Shown piece after piece: positions 5,871-7,587 of a stretch of DNA of 7,587 nt. The translations under genes were made by a program, and so were the position numbers. Numbering within the stretch: position 1 is the stretch's first letter; each line of letters opens with the position of its first letter. The DNA comes from Chloroflexota bacterium (lineage in GTDB: Bacteria > Chloroflexota > Dehalococcoidia > Lucifugimonadales > Lucifugimonadaceae): assembly GCA_016210435.1 (NCBI GenBank), contig JACQUF010000146.1, forward strand, positions 1 through 7,587, in the 5' to 3' direction. Below the pieces are notes generated by a model. The model ran no database searches. It was not told the origin of the DNA and saw only the letters and a list, made by a program, of their open reading frames with translations.

Positions 5871-6269
5871 TTAGTTGAGGTCGGCAACCAGGCCCCGTGC
5901 CTCTGGGGGCGCCTCCAGACCGAGGGCCTTTTCAAGGTCGCTCATCATGAAGGGCCGAGGCAACACCGCGTCCACGCCGAGCTTGATCAGATGGGGCAGC
6001 ATCCCGGAGTCCATGATGCCGCTGCTCACGACTATGCGGCCGGTTCTCGGGGAGGCTGCGCCGTGTCGCAGCCTGGCGATCAGGGTGAACCCATCGATCC
6101 CCGGTACAAGAAGGTCGACCAGCACGCAATCGGGGCGCCACGCGTGGGCCACTTCCAGGCCCTGCGTACCATCCTTCGCCAGCTGCACTTCGTAACCGCC
6201 GAGGGCCTCGATTGAGGCCATGAGGAACTTCCGGGCAACGGGGTCGGCGTCGATTACGAGGACCTTCAT
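5871..6269 (-). CDS. Stand-alone response regulator receiver domain with altered active site
   Basis: This 132-residue protein consists of a single CheY-like receiver domain, with no output domain. It starts MKVLVIDADPVARKFL, keeps the phosphoacceptor in VDLLVPGIDGF (Asp52), has the switch serine in IVVSSG (Ser82/83), and ends its fold with VLPRPF (102-107). Two positions depart from the family. The second of the paired N-terminal acids that hold magnesium is Ala8 (VIDAD instead of VDDD), and the invariant lysine before Pro-Phe is Arg105. Phosphorylation may be weak or the protein may signal differently. The frame stays open upstream to 6527, but that extension has no family match, so ATG 6269 is preferred, although its ribosome binding site is poor. 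The gene is divergent from moxR; no histidine kinase is nearby. Confidence 0.88.
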   Translation of the reverse strand: MKVLVIDADPVARKFLMASIEALGGYEVQLAKDGTQGLEVAHAWRPDCVLVDLLVPGIDGFTLIARLRHGAASPRTGRIVVSSGIMDSGMLPHLIKLGVDAVLPRPFMMSDLEKALGLEAPPEARGLVADLN

Positions 6270-6447
6270 ACCCAAACGGTAGGGCAGACGCGTGCCGCGG
6301 GCAATCGAGAGGGGGTGGAGAAGGGTCCTATTTCGGTTGTTTTTCCAATTGGACGCACGCGCCAATGCCGGGATGCGGGCTAGCACTAAGCCGTCACTTC
6401 GGAATACGCCGACGACTGACTTCGGCCTGTGGCTGACGATGCGTTCT
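6270..6447. other. Intergenic region between receiver gene and moxR, left part
   Basis: This stretch separates the divergent receiver and moxR genes. It contains the only AT-rich patch nearby, around 6330-6350, with TTTTTCC next to the palindrome CCAATTGG, where promoters for either gene might lie. No -35/-10 pair with good spacing was found on either strand. A 5-bp hairpin, gccga (6408-6412) with tcggc (6422-6426), is also present. Open frames crossing it on both strands look like chance readings. Confidence 0.4.
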
Positions 6448-6545
6448 GTCCCCTCACTGATGCGCTGCGGCGGGCTCCCCAACGAATACAGGAGCCTCCG
6501 CTCGGCACGGGCCGCCGGTTGCTGCAACGCATCAGTGGCGGGGAC
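6448..6545 (+). promoter_or_regulatory. 98-nt folded element (long inverted repeat with nested hairpins) before moxR
   Basis: The outer arms pair almost completely. gtcccc (6448-6453) matches ggggac (6540-6545) and cactgatgcg (6455-6464) matches cgcatcagtg (6528-6537). T6454 can wobble with G6538, leaving only C6539 bulged, for about 17 pairs. Inside, ggctcc (6473-6478) pairs with ggagcc (6491-6496) around a 12-base loop. In addition, either cggc/gccg (6503-6506 with 6511-6514) or cggcg/cgccg (6468-6472 with 6513-6517) can form. The element ends 24 bases before the moxR start. It could be a regulatory 5' leader, a small RNA, or a small non-autonomous mobile repeat. I match it to no known riboswitch; it lacks T-box and SRP core motifs. 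The strand is chosen from its position before moxR and is not proven. Confidence 0.4.
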
Positions 6546-6569
6546 CCAGGGTAATGAAAGGCGGTTCGA

Positions 6570-7580
6570 TTGACCATTAGCAAGGACGTGCAGCCATCGC
6601 CCGAGCCCATCCAGTCAACCGCCCACCGCCAGCCCGAAACAAGCCCTTCTTCTGCTGAACTTCTCCAGTTCTCCGTCGACATCGAACGGTTGGAAAAGAA
6701 CATCGCCAGCGTCGTTGTCACGCAGGGACGCACGGTGCGGCTTGCAGTCCTCGGCCTCCTGGCGGAGGGGCACGTCCTGGTCGAAGACGTCCCGGGGGTC
6801 GGCAAAACGCTCCTGGCGAAGACGCTCGCGCAGTCTATCGACTGCACTTTCAAGCGGATCCAGTTCACGCCTGACCTGCTGCCCAGCGACGTCACTGGCA
6901 CTTCGATCTATGACATGCGCTCACTGACGTTCGACTTCCTGCCCGGTCCGATCTTCGCTTCCATCGTGCTTGCAGACGAGATCAACCGCACGGGTCCGCG
7001 CACACAGGCGGCTCTCCTTGAAGCGATGGCGGAACGACAGGTGAGTGTCGAAGGCACAGTCCGGCACCTGCCTGCCCCCTTCATGGTGATAGCAACCCAG
7101 AACCTCGCCGAGAGCCACGGCACATTTCCATTGCCCGACTCCCAGCTTGACCGGTTCCTGGTCTCCATGCGCATGGGGTTGCCGGCGCGCGACGCCGAGG
7201 TGGAGATCCTCGGGCGGTCGCAGATGGGGATGCCCTCCGCCAGGCCAGTGGTGACAGGAGCTCGCATCTGCGAGATGCAGGGGACGGTACGGCGGATCGA
7301 GGTCGCACTTCCGCTCAAGCAGTACATCGTCGACCTGGTGGCCGCGACGCGATCAGCGCCCGGCGTTGCCCACGGCGTCAGCCCGCGTGGCGGGGCGGCG
7401 CTTCAGCGCGCCGCCCAGGCCTGGGCAGCGATGGAGGGCCGCAGTTTCGTGTCCCCGGAGGACGTGAGAGCCGTGGCGCCGAATGTCATGGCCCACCGTC
7501 TGATCCTCTCGCCAGGTCATGATCGTTCACAGTCGCAGATCGTTTCGGAAGTACTCGCGCGGATCGCAGTTCCCGTGTAG
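6570..7580 (+). CDS. MoxR-family AAA+ ATPase
   Basis: This 336-residue cytoplasmic protein belongs to the MoxR group of AAA+ chaperone-like ATPases, which typically help mature or activate proteins with von Willebrand A domains. Walker A is EDVPGVGKT (72-80, Lys79), Walker B is IVLADEINR (132-140, Asp136/Glu137), sensor 1 lies in ATQN (175-178), followed by the family's GTFPLPDSQLDRF (184-196), and sensor 2 is SPRGG (271-275, Arg273). The family's usual TQNP reads TQNL here. Length is normal. The first 30 residues are a polar, Pro/Ser-rich extension. The start is TTG 6570 with AAGGCGG five bases upstream; an 8-codon frame from ATG 6554 to TAG 6580 overlaps it. The TAG is followed three bases later by an ATG, so further operon genes (often DUF58 and VWA proteins) probably continue to the right. 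Confidence 0.95.
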   Translation: MTISKDVQPSPEPIQSTAHRQPETSPSSAELLQFSVDIERLEKNIASVVVTQGRTVRLAVLGLLAEGHVLVEDVPGVGKTLLAKTLAQSIDCTFKRIQFTPDLLPSDVTGTSIYDMRSLTFDFLPGPIFASIVLADEINRTGPRTQAALLEAMAERQVSVEGTVRHLPAPFMVIATQNLAESHGTFPLPDSQLDRFLVSMRMGLPARDAEVEILGRSQMGMPSARPVVTGARICEMQGTVRRIEVALPLKQYIVDLVAATRSAPGVAHGVSPRGGAALQRAAQAWAAMEGRSFVSPEDVRAVAPNVMAHRLILSPGHDRSQSQIVSEVLARIAVPV

Positions 7581-7583
7581 CGC

Positions 7584-7587
7584 ATGA
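7584..7587 (+). CDS. Probable start of the next gene (only the start codon visible)
   Basis: An ATG begins three bases after the moxR stop and the window ends one base later. In most genomes moxR is followed closely by a DUF58-domain gene, which is the guess here. Nothing of the product can be seen. Confidence 0.25.

Noticed and set aside
5871..6527. Receiver protein extended N-terminally by 86 residues
   Set aside because: The fold starts cleanly at MKVLVID, and the extension shows no domain pattern and runs through the inverted-repeat element.
6563..6571. tRNA-like TTCGATT segment before moxR
   Set aside because: The flanking bases do not pair as a T-arm, and no acceptor, D-arm or anticodon arm is found around it.

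Overview
The window is GC-rich bacterial chromosome. There is no rRNA, tRNA, CRISPR array, insertion sequence or phage gene. The phylum cannot be fixed from the sequence. Dense GC-rich coding, GTG/TTG starts, AGGTGA-type ribosome binding sites, one possible leaderless start and separate rather than fused NHEJ enzymes would suit a Chloroflexota- or Actinomycetota-like organism, but this is a weak inference.

Layout, left to right. (1) On the minus strand, a MarR-type regulator (516-998) overlaps the start of an ABC exporter gene that runs off the left edge (1-532). This looks like a regulator and pump pair. Just upstream, also on minus, is a KANL3/Tex30-like alpha/beta hydrolase (1030-1713). 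(2) From 1734 to about 4653 lies a bacterial non-homologous end-joining (NHEJ) island made of three separate genes. The LigD-type polymerase is on plus (1734-2624). Ku (2638-3522) and the ATP-dependent ligase (3631-4653) are on minus and converge on it. No LigD phosphoesterase domain is present in the window. Ku would bind broken ends, the polymerase would fill or extend them with (ribo)nucleotides, and the ligase would seal. (3) Upstream of the ligase on the same strand are an AAC(6')-like GNAT acetyltransferase (4692-5288) and a small zinc-finger anti-sigma-like protein (5345-5605). Together they form a possible four-gene transcription unit: zf-HC2, GNAT, ligase, Ku.

(4) A 220-265 bp spacer (about 5606-5870) holds a strong 10-bp hairpin and a 26-codon open frame. 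(5) A stand-alone receiver-domain protein (5871-6269, minus) has an altered active site. (6) A 300-bp intergenic region (6270-6569) carries a nearly continuous 17-bp inverted repeat enclosing nested hairpins, directly upstream of a MoxR AAA+ ATPase gene (6570-7580, plus). The ATG at 7584 probably starts the next gene of a MoxR operon.

The points most worth a second look are the structured element in front of moxR, loss of both usual motif VI arginines in the ligase, the altered receiver active site, and the split NHEJ island in apparent operon with a GNAT and an anti-sigma-like protein. No wholly new system is evident.
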